A DNA stretch of 64,000 nucleotides from Argentina anserina (lineage: Eukaryota > Streptophyta > Magnoliopsida > Rosales > Rosaceae): positions 2,294,001 through 2,358,000 of the forward strand of contig NC_065876.1 in NCBI RefSeq assembly GCF_933775445.1, written 5' to 3'. Shown piece by piece: positions 45,347 through 58,316 of this stretch. The position numbers were made by a program, and so were the translations under genes. The stretch's first letter is position 1. Every line of letters starts with the position of its first letter. The notes under the pieces are model-generated. The model searched no databases, was not told where the DNA came from, and worked only from the letters and a program-made list of their open reading frames with translations.

Positions 45347-46087
45347 CTACAAACACGAATACAGAATCGATTAGATTCAAGTATAATAGGAATTAGAAGG
45401 GGTGACGTATATGGTCACAAGAAAAATCGATGCAAGCGGCGATACTCATGATCGCACCCAAAACAGCGGTGCACTCAGGCGACCACACGAAAATCGATTA
45501 ATTTCCCTTTCAAAACAATCGTGACTTCCCCAGGACCGTCACACAGAAAACATCGACCAAGAGGGGAAACCCATCCCTCTATAGTCTCATCGGCGTTATA
45601 AGAAAGGCCGGAATTAAGACAAAAAGAAGGCTAATAGCGCCCGATATAATATATCTATACGTTCAAAAGCGGGAACGTTTATAAAAATTTACCTTGGGAG
45701 GTTTGTAGTATACGGGAGTAGCTTCTCTTGAGCGAAGTCCTTGCTTGTGACTTTCACGTCTCTTGCGTGAATATGCGGGAGGAGCAATTTTGAGTGATTT
45801 GATGCGGGAACTTGCGGGGCAAAAAGATTTCTTTGCGGAGCGAATGCGGAGGAAGCGCTGCGGGGCTGCGAGGCTGCGTGCAGGAGCTGCGGGGCTGCAT
45901 GGCTGCAGGGCTTGCGAGGGCAGGCAGGGGCTGCGGCGGCGGCAGGAGGATGCAGCGGCAGGGGGTTGCGGCGGCGGCAGGAGGCTTGCGGCGGCGGCAG
46001 GAGGATGCGGCGGCGGAGGAAGGGAAGAAGAAAAAATTTCGGAAGGCTCTAAAAGATTCAGGGTTTTAATGCTTCGTGCTGATAACG
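45347..46087 (-). other. Copia 5' leader with possible intron
   Basis: Untranslated leader between the 5' LTR and gag. Its first part (about 45840-46020) is GC-rich with repeated GCGGCGGCAGGAGG words on the plus strand. CCCAAG followed by GTAAAT at 45693/45692 is a good splice donor; the matching acceptor would be TTTGTAG ending at 45347. Next to the LTR is GTTATCAGCACGA, which may act as the primer binding site. Confidence 0.5.
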
Positions 46088-46272
46088 TGTTTGAGGATGA
46101 AATACTTGTATATTATTGAATGATATGGGGGCCTATATATAGGCATTTACAACACCACAATCCCGTAGGATTCGGAGTCCTAATCTACTACGGAGATTCT
46201 AATCTATCTCCTAACATGAAATCTATTAGGCTAAGACACACACAAGGGTAGAATAATAATTCTCTCGGAACA
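46088..46272 (-). repeat. Copia 5' LTR
   Basis: 185 bp, same ends as the left copy, five differences by eye. Being upstream of gag on the minus strand, it is the promoter LTR and carries the TATATATA motif. Confidence 0.95.
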
Positions 46273-46277
46273 CATAT

Positions 46278-49200
46278 ATATTTCTTTTGATAATATGAAT
46301 AAAAAAAAACGTGAACAAAGTATGGCCAGCCACTTGGTAAAGTGAAAAGACAATTCAACAATCTATTTCTAGAACTTATGAGCATCGAAACGTGATCACG
46401 ACACAGACTATATAAGATTGAACGGATCTCATCGATCAGGACCTCGAGCACCCTTTCAGCTGGGGCAAAGTAATTGACTACTTGCATTTGCTCGACTGAC
46501 TACACATACACGCTCAATTTTAATTGAAGCTTTAAGTTCGGAAGACAGTTACCAAAAACCAGTCTTTAACTCATGTAATTGAGTTTGAGACAATGACACA
46601 CAATGAAAACCCTAAACCCTAAACCTGCTAACCGGTGTTTAAGTATAGCACATATTCCCACTCTTGTCCTCTCAATCATAATTCGGAAACAAACTAATAC
46701 CTCCAACCACACAAAGTTATACACGTATTTAACGTAATTCATTAAATTTGCCGAGCATCTTAAATCACTCACTAAGATGCCCACCCTCTTATCCTACAAC
46801 ACATGTCTTTTTTTTAACCATAGTCACTTTTCTTAACCATGGTTTATCAATTAAACCAATTAACATTAAATTTTATGATTAAAGATCAAACAAATAACAA
46901 AAATGTTTCTGAAATTAACATTCAGTTGCTTTGACTATTTATTGTCTTTCATGTTCTTTTCGATTTATCCAACATTTCTTCAATTGAATAAATCAAACTG
47001 TTCTACTCTCTAGTTCCTTAAATTAAATTCGTCCATATATGAATGTTTTGAGTTATTTTCTGGGTGGCTTTTACGCAGAATGAGACATAGAGAGAGGAAT
47101 GGTTCAATACTTCAATTTTAATGGCGGGTTTTTGAAAGAGGGAAAGTGTGAAATTGAAAGGGAATGCTCGACAGAGTCTCATATTTCCATCAAGTTTCAA
47201 TTTCCATTGTTTACATTTTCTGGGTCTTTTATGCATGTATATGTCATATAGGTCCAATAGCCGGATTTCAATCTTATATCAACCTTTCATTTAGAGAAAG
47301 CTAGAGAGTGGTAGGATGATGAAGGAATATATGGTAGATTAATTCTTGAATTATCTTCAAATATATACAATCTGAGAGAGGAGGATTATCTTCCCAGGAG
47401 AGAGAATATAAAATATTCATATGAATTTATTTATTTTCAGAAATTTAATTATGAGAATTGTTTAACCATGATTATGAAAGAGGATATATGTCATTATAAG
47501 AGGATGAACATTTTGATGTAAAAATTAGGTTGGTCGATAATTTTACTTCTTTAAATTATAGATGACGATAAATCATATTTATATAGATAACATATATCAT
47601 TTGGAAACTAAAGGCTTCACATGATCATGGATCCATGAAAATGACTACACTATATACAGAGATACCCCATCAAAGTTACAATAGTGATATCTGATTGTAT
47701 CATTGTACTGTTCCAGCATCTTTTTTTATCATCATTAACTGTATGAAGCTCAAAATAATTGAATACATGGAGCTTCTATTTGGCCACTTCTTCAGGTTTA
47801 TAGCCGACTGGTCTTTTCGGATTTTTAAAAATGTATCATACATCTAATCTCATAATTGCATACAAACATCAAACAAATATACACCATGCAATAGTAAGAT
47901 CAGAAATGAGAGGAAGAATAAATAGATATCAAGGCGATCCTCCTAGTTACAAATTCCCAGAGTACCAAGTTACCTGTCTTGTATAAATTGTCATTGGTTG
48001 ATTGGTCTAGCTAAATTAAGAGGCATTTACCCCCTTTTAAAAAAAATATGTGTCAGTGAATTTGGGCGGTGTCTCCTATTTTCCGTAGGAACAGCTTATT
48101 CTACAGATGGGTTGAGGGAGCCTCGTACATTTTACCGCCGGTTAAAGACGGTAGTTTTTCTGCGACGCGTGTTCTGGAATGGAATAATTACAGTACAGTT
48201 TCAAATATCAGCCTCACCTGTCAGTTGCACCAAAATTGCACACCAACCAGTGATTGGTCGACACGTTACTCCGTCAATTGTCACAGCCATATCCAACTCT
48301 GGTCGACAACCGACGTTCTCTTCTTCTTTAGAGTGCATGGGTAGTCATTAGTCCACAGATTAAAGATGTTTTGTTTGATAAAAATTCCAAGTTCCAATGT
48401 ATTATTATAGATTAATCAGTATGGCATCTTCTGATTTTCATCGATTAACATTTTCTTATTTAAATATTAACGAAATTACAAATTGCTTCTGAAAGTCTAG
48501 CTTTGTGAAACTTGGACTCAATTGAGGTACCTAGACAAAGGAAATCTCATTTAATAACGCAAGTTGATCACGTCTTGCAATCTTAACCTAGCTAGTTCGA
48601 AAGAGCCACCGTGAAGCTTGGTGGCCAATATGAAAGATCAATGAAACTTTGAATATTCATGCTCAAACTGCCTTCTTAATTTGTTATCTGTTGTCTCGTT
48701 TTCGTTCGATGCCCTTTCCCCAAATTGATTGTAGCATTCTAATTTTTCTTATTTAGGATTGACAACTAACCGTCTAACCCGTCGGGGCTCGTACAACCAA
48801 CAAGTCATTACGATTTACAACCCCATCCTGTAACGTAACTAAGGGGGACATATATGGTTGGTCGCAAGCCTTAGTTAACCATCTTTTAATGTAACTATAG
48901 TTATCAACATTCATAAAGTTCTTTGTTATAAAGATCGAGTACCATCTATTACTCTTCAGGGTAATCTAGTTAAGTTTTCCTTTTCTTCTGGACTGATAGA
49001 GTGACAGGGTTAATTATGTTATAGTAGTGGAGATGTGAGAAAGGAAAACCAGCATATTTCTGAATCTGACATAAATTAAGTGCCCGATATCCACAAGTCG
49101 ACACGTATTTAACCGAAAAAATCTACCTGCTAAGGTTGTTCTTCGACGTCCGCTAGGCATTACAAGGTAACCTAGACATTTCAAGGTACTGCTAATTTTA

Positions 49201-49684
49201 CTAAAAATAAATGTTTAAAATTGACTAGATCACACTGTAGATCAATACACATAAGCAGAGAAGTGAGAGAACCCAAGTGAAAAAGAAGAAGACCTAAAAA
49301 ATCTGACGTATATAAATGGGAGATACAGTGGAAAACCCTGGACCATAGAAAGTGAAACAAGGAAAAAACCTGAGAATGGAATCATTCACTAGATTGTCTA
49401 CAAAATCATACATGTCTTCTACAGTCCAGTACAGTGTAGTACCTCAGGGCTGTGGAGGAGGTAGGCAATAAAGGCAAAGCTTGAATACCATTCCTTTTTA
49501 TTTTTAAGGGTTTTCCCATTTCCTTCATATTGCACTTATCCTTTTACCCCTTTTGGTACCCTAAAACACAGAGCTTTCGTCTCAGAGAGGTTTGTCTACC
49601 TCTGATCTAAACAAGACTAGGGGAAGGTAGAGAAAGATAGATAGATAGATCAGAAAAGGGTGGTTGGGTTTTAAGTTTTGGAAA
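46278..49684. other. Upstream region of the SEP-like gene, no gene seen
   Basis: Mostly AT-rich. A less AT-rich island at about 48048-48345 is open in two plus frames (91 and 117 codons) but I recognise nothing in them. GTAC cores, bound by SPL proteins, occur at 49429-49432 and 49439-49442. The 250 bp before the ATG contain the probable leader of the MADS gene. Confidence 0.4.
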
Positions 49685-52600
49685 ATGGGGAGAGGGAGAG
49701 TTGAGCTCAAGAGAATAGAGAATAAAATCAACAGGCAAGTCACTTTTGCCAAGAGAAGAAATGGCCTGCTCAAGAAAGCTTATGAGCTCTCAGTTCTCTG
49801 TGATGCTGAGGTTGCCCTCATTATTTTCTCAGGGCGTGGAAAGCTGTATGAGTTCTGCAGCAGCATAAGGTATATATATCAGCACATATGTATACTGATT
49901 ATCCTTATGTGTGTGTATGTGTGGGAAGTTTTCAATTTTAGTGATGCATACGAAAGCTTAAGATTTAAGGGATGCGACATCTATGCGGTTTGTGTTTATA
50001 CCGTTGCTGTGTTCTTGTGGTAAGAACTTTTTAAAGCAAGATCGAGTTCGATCTGTTTTTCTTCTCCCTTTTTCTTAATGTTTTCTTCTTCGTCTTCTTC
50101 TTCTTGAATCATTAATTAAGGCTTCTTTGATCCGCTACTGATGAGGAAAAAGAAAGTTTTTGTATATTAGTACAAGCTAAGTAGAAGCTCGATCAGTTAA
50201 TCGAAGATCTGGCATATTTTCTTTAGTAAAAGCCAAGTATAGGCTCTGATATCATTTCTGAAACTTTTTTTTAATTATATATACTGGAGATTTCAGTAAT
50301 AAATAACTGTTTTTCCTACATAAATATATTTATAAATTTTGTAAACTTGATGTTTGAATCTAGGCATAGAAATTAGTCCTAAAGAGTAAAGACTAGATCA
50401 TCTCATAAATAAAGACATGGGTATGGGTTTTCTGAACTGGATTGTACTTTTGGAGATGTTATTAGACACGCCAAGAAATGACCTAAATTGATTTCTAATT
50501 TACAGAAGATTCTAATTTTTGAATTCTTTCTACTAATAGCATATATATGAGTTTAGCATACCTACATATTATACTCGATCTTCCCTTCTTTTATAGTTAT
50601 TTTCTAAATTTCTCAATAAAAATTCTTTTTATTTCTTAATTTGAAAATTGAAACTGAACAAGATCGTTGAAACTTTCAGTAATCCAGGGCAAATGGCCTT
50701 TTCTTTGATCTGTTTAACTTTAACTTAAAATTCCAGTGAATTTGTCATTTCCCAGACTAAGGACAAATAACTGGTTCACTGTTATGATTCGGTGCCAGGT
50801 GATTTTATATTTGATGAGTAATTTTTCTGCATGCTGTACTTCTGGTTGCAATTAAATTAGTGTTTTTTTTTCAGTAAGAAAAATTAAAGGCTGTTTCTTT
50901 ACATTCTTTACCTCTAAAGCTGCATAACGTACATGAAGCTTTTGCCTGAATATGGGTCAAATGTAACTAAACTTATTATTATTTGATTAACAATACACTT
51001 TCCAAAGATTAGAACTCCCAACTTGAGAAAAATTGCTCCTTCTTTATCATCATCATGTAGATTTTGGTAATTTTTGAATTGATCAGAAAGAAATTTACTT
51101 AGCTTGGTAAAAAGCTGCTAAGAAGAGGCCTAATTCAAGTTAGATGTCCAAAACTATTCTGATATATATTAGATTTTCAGGTGTAAGAGTGGTGATTCTA
51201 ATTTGGAATTCAATCCCAAAACCATATATAAATCTAATAATTTATTGTTTATAGCACGACACCACATTAGTTTTGTGTAATATATCTTCAGAATATTAGT
51301 GAACATACAATTGTTCACTAATATTCTTTTTTAAATGAATCAAAGTAGTATCTTTGTTAATGAATGTGTTTCCCATTCAGCTTAATTTGTTGTAAAGATG
51401 AATGGCTATATTAATTGCGTGCGTTTTGTATGCCGTTGAAGAATCCATGAACAAGGATTGTTATACACTTCTACTAATTCTGACTTAATTTGCCCTTTTT
51501 AACAAATATGGTGAATGACCTTAATTGACTTTATACTATGATGAAATATCTTTCTACATGAAATCCATCATATAACACTAATTATGCAGTCAACGACGTC
51601 ACCAGTGTAGTATTAATAAGGTTTTTGTGAAGTATAATGTGTGATGATATTTTGTCGTAATCCTCTATCTCATATACCGAAATTGCATATGGCAGATTAA
51701 TCAGTTTATATAGTGTAATAGTAATGATTATTGTGTTTGATAAATATATTTGAAACTTGTTTTTAGCATGATGAAAACACTGGAAAAGTACCAAAGGTGC
51801 AGTTATGGTGCCCTGGATACCAATCAACCTGCAAACGAGACTCAGGTACAAAGACTTCATACAGTGACCTAATTTAATATTGCATGTACAACTAATTGAG
51901 TTCGTTAATTCATCCGTTGGTTGTACTTGATAGTCTTGATGCATGCTTGTTAATGGATTGCTAATCTATTTAAATAAACTAGTTATCATTCTTTTACAGT
52001 ATCATTTTTTTTCCAAGCAGAACAGTTACCAGGAATATTTGAAGCTTAAAGCAAGAGTGGATGTCCTCCAACGATCTCAGAGGTAATACTGGATATCTAG
52101 GGCTCGCACAGTTATCACTTATTAGTAGAGCATTAAATTTCAATAATCACTCAAGAAACACGCATGGTAGAAACTAGAGACCTGTATGTACGTACGTACT
52201 ATAATACTGATGGATTATCCTGAATCACGATTGGGCAGAAACCTTCTTGGGGAAGATTTGGGGCCACTGAACACAAAGGAGCTCGAGCAGCTTGAGCATC
52301 AACTAGAGTCATCCCTGAAGCATATTAGGTCAACAAAGGTAACTACAACAATTTATCATAATTAATTTCACGTATTGATCGAGGCTTATACATCAAATCC
52401 CAGTCAATGCTCTCTGATATATAAGGACTATCAAATTTTATGAAAATTATATCACTTTGTAGCCTACGTAACCCTAACAAATCTTGACCCTTCTTTTAGG
52501 GGGAAAAAATCTTGACCCTTCTTTTACACTAACTTCTGCAAATATCGAAGCTGATTGTGATGCTGTCCTCAAGTACATTGATTAACTAACTTGCTGTTGT

Positions 52601-53300
52601 TGTGTTTTCCATTCTTCTGTGTAATGATCAGACTCAGTTTATGCTGGATGAGCTTTCTGATCTTCAAAACAGGGTAAGTGGTAATCTGAGAGATCGATGC
52701 AATTTCTTGTTTCCATAGTTGATGTAAATGCCTCGATCTGAACATATACATTATTATGTAATGATTGTTGTTTGATTGCATGTTGAGCAGGAACAAATGC
52801 TTGTTGAAACTAACAAATCCTTGAGGAGGAAGGTAACATACATATAATTGAAAATTCGAAATGATGTGTATTTCAATCAAGCTTCTTCTCTAATTCGGTT
52901 TATGTAGTTGAATCAAGATTTGGTTTTCTGATAAATCTGATTAACCAATGCAACAGCTGGAAGAAACTAATCTGCAAGGTGCACCACTTCGTCTGGCATG
53001 GGACGGTAACTATGGCCAGAACATTCATCAGCACAACAACCGTCTTCCTCCCCAGTCACAATGTTTCTTTCAGCCACTGCCAGGAAACAACAACTCCCCC
53101 ATGCAAATCGGGTATATATCTTTGAAATTAGCTTGCATACATTGGATCGGATGTGTAAGTAATTGATCATTCATAATGGAAGTATTGGTTTCACTGGGTT
53201 GTGCAGATACGCTCAAATGGGCTCAGATCATCATCAGCAGATGAATCCAGGAAATCCAGGCCAGACTATGAATGGATTCATTCCTGGGTGGATGCTTTGA
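49685..53300 (+). CDS. SEP1: SEPALLATA-clade MIKC MADS-box transcription factor
   Basis: Eight exons, 49685-49869, 51767-51845, 52021-52082, 52239-52338, 52632-52673, 52791-52832, 52957-53111 and 53207-53300, giving 252 residues. Internal exon lengths (185, 79, 62, 100, 42, 42) are the classical E-class pattern. MADS domain 1-60 starts [20 protein letters not shown]. The K region has [20 protein letters not shown], and the C-terminus ends NGFIPGWML, the SEP II motif. SEP proteins are the E-function partners that bring floral MADS factors into tetramers on CArG boxes. Intron 1 is long (1,897 bp), where these genes often keep regulatory sequence. The upstream in-frame ATG (49664) is ignored because the domain starts at MGRGRV. 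I favour the SEP1/2 group from the neighbouring COBL and RGP genes, but SEP4 is not excluded. Confidence 0.93.
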
Positions 53301-56166
53301 CAACTTTGGATTGTCGATACACAGATGTGCATGTCGAATAAGATATATATTAGATTAGATATGCAACGTGTTGCATATCTTTGAATCCAAGCACTTGTTC
53401 TATGCAATTAACTGTAATTAATTATGCTTTGAACTGTTCGTACGTATATGCATGTATTGATTGATTTCGTATCGACATTATTCAAGACCTTCATGGAGTC
53501 GTATGTATTGTAAAAACGGTAATGCTTTATGGTTAAACTTGTGGACACCTTTGCTGCCTTGGGCTTTTGGTTTGTTTTTGTGGATCCTGGGGCCTATAAG
53601 AGTGGGCCAGGCATATACCCCGTACGTAACATTCATAATATATTTTGTGATTTTGGAATATTACGCACGTATTCTTTATATCGATTACAGGTTGAATATA
53701 CAGTACCGGGCAACACAACAAGCATACAAGATAGAATTAACAAGCATGAATAAGAAGAAAAAAAAAGCGAAATCATCATGACTACTAAAGTAATTATCTC
53801 CGGAGATAGGCAAGCACTCACCTCTGTCTATTTTTAGTGAAAACGGAAAACTTACCAGCTCTCATGAGGTTATCCTCAGACTCAACATATCTACCATATA
53901 CTATATATTTATGCCAGCACAAACCGCTACATGTACACCACTAGGGGATCCATATCGCGCACTGCAGCCGCACTAATCACCGAGGTGCCGGAGGTCAACG
54001 TCGCTACCCTCGAGTTCCTCTTCTACTCAATCATTCTACCTTCCAACGCAGCCAACATCTTTCATTGCACTCTTAGGACTATTCGCCTAATTGAAACTTG
54101 GAAAAATGTTTTGATTTTTACAATCTAATTGGAATGGGAAGCAAAGCTAATTTATAGTAATAGATTCATCAACTTCTAAATTTCATTTCCAAATTCTAAA
54201 AATAAATTAGCATCTTGTTTACCTATAGGCCGATAGGCGAAGGAGAGACCAAAATGAAGATCTAATTTCCAAAGAATGGAATTACTAAAACACTAGCGAA
54301 CTACAACAGATAATTGCTTAAAATTAATAGAATCTAATGTAGCGGCTAGCTAACAAGAGCTTTCTTCCAAAGCCATATATGATGGGTGAGGTATTGCCGT
54401 ATTGAGAGGGACGCTTAATCAGAAGACTAAACATATTTTTTGGTACAGTCTACTAAACTTATTCGCTAATCACAATAACTTTACGTACCTTTTGTAAATC
54501 CTTACAACCTTTTCATTCATTGACAAGGTCTACAACGACATCATCCCTTCACTAGACAACGGGCTCTATCTAGTCCTTGTAGTGTTACCAAAAGTCGATC
54601 AAATGGGACACCATTATTTATCTATACCGTCCTTACGAAATTTGACCTTAATGATCGAAACCTCAAGTCCCAACACTTATCCTAAAAGCTTAATTAGCCA
54701 CAAATGACATTGACGGTCTCAATCAAGAACCACACAAGTTCTCATTGATGACCAAGCTAATTTTACATGCACGCGAGTAATTGTAGATGTGACGTGAATT
54801 AATTTCAAGCGATCGAAATTCAGAGTACTAATTATATATATTCTCACCCCATGTCAAACTTACAATAATATATAATGTTGTCACAAAAAAACTTACAATA
54901 ATATATAAGAGTGAATAAGATCAAGCGAGACCTCAAATCATATGTTTTGTTTGTTTATCTTTTAAATCTCAAGATATTTTGTTTGGTTGGAATCATTCGA
55001 TGGTACTCATTTGAATAGAGCGCACTTTTTTTTCCCATTAAGCACGAGGTTTGTAAATTGTAATGAGATGCGTCCCTATCTTACCTGATTCGGACGAACC
55101 GGGAAAAAAGGAAAGGGCAAGATTCCTAACCATCCAACGCAACTTGGGCTGGGCCACGGCCCACGTGGACTATCTATTCTCATTAATACAGTTGTCGCGA
55201 GGACCCCTGGACAAGAATACTGAACGTTGCAAATTTTTTCTCACCTCATGTTTGATTGTTTCGGTACGTATACAGGTACTATTTTCTTACGGTATATTTG
55301 TCAGGTTTGAATTTGAAATCCAGGCCAGAAATGCCTTCACCAAAGTAGTAACAATTCTGTGCGTATCTGTGGATTAGCTCCATCCCATGTCCCTGTACAT
55401 TTTACAGTGTAATATCATCAATACACTGATCGATTTGATTCCAGGAGTTGTTGGTTTTCCGATTTAAATTACCGATCGAAAATTTGTACAATCCTCCGGT
55501 GGGCGATTGTGATTCGTTAATCGATTCGTGAATATGATCTTCATACACGTCGATAGTTAATACGTTTTTAACATTAATTAGTAAGGTCCCGAAAGATGAT
55601 TTATATTGGTCAAAGACATAAGAGTTAATGATTTACTCTTATAAGCCTACCAAAAGAAGACTTGCAATATAGATGTACTGCATGTGGCGTCAACCCTAAT
55701 TGGAGAGATCGATACTGATCAATAAACCGCCATTAAGAATAGTAGCAACTTACATTTTCCTCATCTGAAGTTTGATCGAGCCCCGGCCCTTTCCTAGCTC
55801 TTGAGAACATCATCCACTTATTCTTCCTCCCCACGCCAATTTAACTACTTATGCTGCCCTTAAGTTCAACCTCAAAATATCGCCAGCGTGCCTACATGCG
55901 AATGATACATCTGGTTATATATTTTCAGTTATTTGAAATCCAAATTCGAATCTGTTTTCGAATTGGCCTTAATGAAATTATAGATTTGTGTTTGGAATGA
56001 ACTTATTCCTTTGAAACTTTGACATTGAACAAATAATTGGTATATGTTAATATCTACTTCACTTTGTACGTAGACCCATCTACGATTCTTGATGAGTGAT
56101 ACCAACTTATCACATGATTCCTATTTTCATCGAAATCAACTCCACGATGGTAATTTCATATTGTAA
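53301..56166. other. Intergenic region between SEP-like and FUL-like genes, part 1
   Basis: Contains the 3' UTR of the SEP-like gene. Several short frames (for example 53461-53781 and 55063-55377) show no domains. Nothing else supported. Confidence 0.45.
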
Positions 56167-56220
56167 GTGCACGCTAGGGCCGGCCCTAGGGTAAAGCTCA
56201 AGAGACACGGGCCTAGAGCC

Positions 56221-56274
<54 letters not shown>

Positions 56275-56948
56275 AATATAGTCGAAAAAAGGAGATATTT
56301 GATATGATATTATGATTAATATCCCTATATTATTCTATTAGTCTCTATTGGACGTTTCATCTTCAATTCTTCTCTAACTCTTGTGCATATGATCATTGCA
56401 TGCATATCCCTCATTCATTTAGTTCAATTTTCAATATATATTTTTCTTACCAGGTAAATAATTTATCAATTATTTTTTGCTTTTAATACTTTTATTTCAG
56501 AAGATTGACCATTGCTTCAATTGATTGAATACAGTAAACTCTAATATAGTACTGCGTTTTCTAAAACTTTGGGAATGGAAGAATGGTTATTATGTTTTGC
56601 AACTTTGCATAATTATTAATTGTTCATTCACTCTAATAATTCACTATTATTTTTCTATTTGGTGTTTAACAATGATGATTCTTGTCTTATACTCTTATTG
56701 ACTATTGAGCATAATTCAGTAATCAATTGGAATGTTACTTTGTTAGATCAGTTGGTTTATTTGGCTGAAAAAGATTAAGCGGTCTAACTTTTGTGGCAAA
56801 AAAATGCAAGTAATATCGAGAATTGTTGTTGTTTTTCCTTTTTCACCTATTGTTGTTGAAGAACAAGCTTTTTTGTTTTTGTTTAAGGAGCCCCAAATTT
56901 TATCTCGCCTATGGCCCTGAAAATGTTAGGGCCGGTCCTGGTGCGCGG
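56167..56948. mobile_element. hAT-type non-autonomous element
   Basis: The element is 56175-56940 (766 bp). Ends are TAGGGCCGGCCCTA and, inverted, CAGGACCGGCCCTAA, followed inside by AGAGCCCC / GGAGCCCC, a very common plant hAT pattern. Flanks GTGCACGC and GTGCGCGG agree at six of eight bases, fitting an old 8-bp duplication. An (AT)n microsatellite lies at 56223-56269. No transposase. Confidence 0.7.
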
Positions 56949-58100
56949 TAAAAACGGTGTTGTTATTAACTGGTTCTGCTTGTTCCGCCATATATAATTC
57001 CTATCAGTCGAGCTATGATTTCAAAACAAAAATGAAACCTCAAACGGAAGGGCCCTAGTATGTTTAATGCCTTTGTTTCCTATTCGGCCAATAGAAGAAC
57101 TTACACAGTATCATTGTATGTTTTACTTTGACTGACAAGAATTAACCTCGTGGACCCTTAAAATAAATCATCAAAATTTTTCTTATGTTGGTACTTAATT
57201 GGTACTATTTGCTTTTCTCTTATGAAGAGAAAATAGTATTCAAGTAAACAAATGTCGGCTAAATATTATTTTAGCATAAGCCGTGTCAATGCAAGCATCT
57301 TGGGCAAGCTGTCAATAATGAATGTAAAAAATCTCTGAGAAAGACAAAGGATCAAAAGTAGCAAATTTTTGACAACTGACAATGTAACACCCTAGTTAAA
57401 GATAAGTGTACGTTTTGTAGAAACGAATTAGGTTGAAAGGATGAAATCTAGTAGATCTTTCTGCAAGATGGGGAAAACCCCTAATTTGAATTTGTTGAAT
57501 ACGTTGTAGGAAGACACAATGAATAGTAATTTTGATATTGTACATACTACACAAGTTATTATGTACATAAAATTTCCAATTAATTAATTGTCGCATGTAG
57601 AAAAACACCTTGACTAATTGGACTAATTACCATCCAATGATATGATATCTCACTTTCGATTCGTTAAGGCAGAATTGGATTGCCAAGCATATTACACCTT
57701 TGAGAACCCTGACGCAAACAAAGGAACACTATAGTCCCCACACATGATAGTCCAAAACAGTGCTAGGTTAATCTGGCCAATAACAACACACCCATACTAC
57801 TACAGTACTACTAAATCCACAGTAAAATCATAAACGGGGTATCCGAAGGAAACAAAAAAAAAAGGATAAATCCGATCCGTACGTAATTTTAATTAAGCAC
57901 TGATACGATGATGATGGCGAGGGGCTCGGTCGGTAAATAAGCTGGAATGAGGAAAATGTGTGGTTTCGAGCCCATGAATTTTAACCAATAAAACGACTGC
58001 CACAGAGGCTCCAGCCAATAGAAACTCGACAACGAATTTCAAAACCACTCAGGTTTCGCAAATTCCGCTCATTTGTTTCCACAGAGGTTTTCAACTTTTC
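56949..58100 (+). promoter_or_regulatory. Upstream region of the FUL-like gene
   Basis: No coding region. CCGTACGTAA at 57877-57886 contains a GTAC core like those bound by SPL proteins. Two CCAATA words occur at about 57777 and 57984. Confidence 0.4.
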
Positions 58101-58108
58101 TATAAATA
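58101..58108 (+). promoter_or_regulatory. TATA box of the FUL-like gene
   Basis: TATAAATA about 210 bases before the ATG, followed by a plausible leader with a CT-rich tract at 58202-58227. Confidence 0.65.
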
Positions 58109-58316
58109 TGCATTATTGTAATAAATCACAGGTCAGTCACTCACAGAGTCACAGTTACAGCACACCACCTAGAAATATAGAAACCCATTTATATTCTCCA
58201 GCTCCTCCCCCCTCTCTCTCTCTCTCTATTTCCCATTATCGTGGTGTTCTTCTTTTTTTGGTTTCCCGGAGAGAAAGATTGAGAGAGATCCCAGTGAGGG
58301 TTCTTTGGTTTGAGTC

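Larger units (their letters stand above)
38949..46277 (-). mobile_element. Full-length Ty1/copia LTR retrotransposon
   Basis: The element is 38954-46272 (7,319 bp), on the minus strand, flanked by the five-base duplication CATAT (38949-38953 and 46273-46277). Both LTRs are 185 bp, start TG and end CA, and differ at five positions by my count (about 97% identity), so the insertion is fairly young. Order from the 5' LTR: leader, gag, a 1.1-kb spacer, pol (protease, integrase, reverse transcriptase, RNase H, the copia order), polypurine tract, 3' LTR. Gag and pol are separate ORFs rather than one polyprotein. Confidence 0.95.

Noticed and set aside
45763..46119. 118- and 85-codon plus-strand frames rich in Ala, Gly and Arg
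   Set aside because: They come from the GCGGCGGCAGGAGG repeat in the Copia leader on the strand opposite to transcription.
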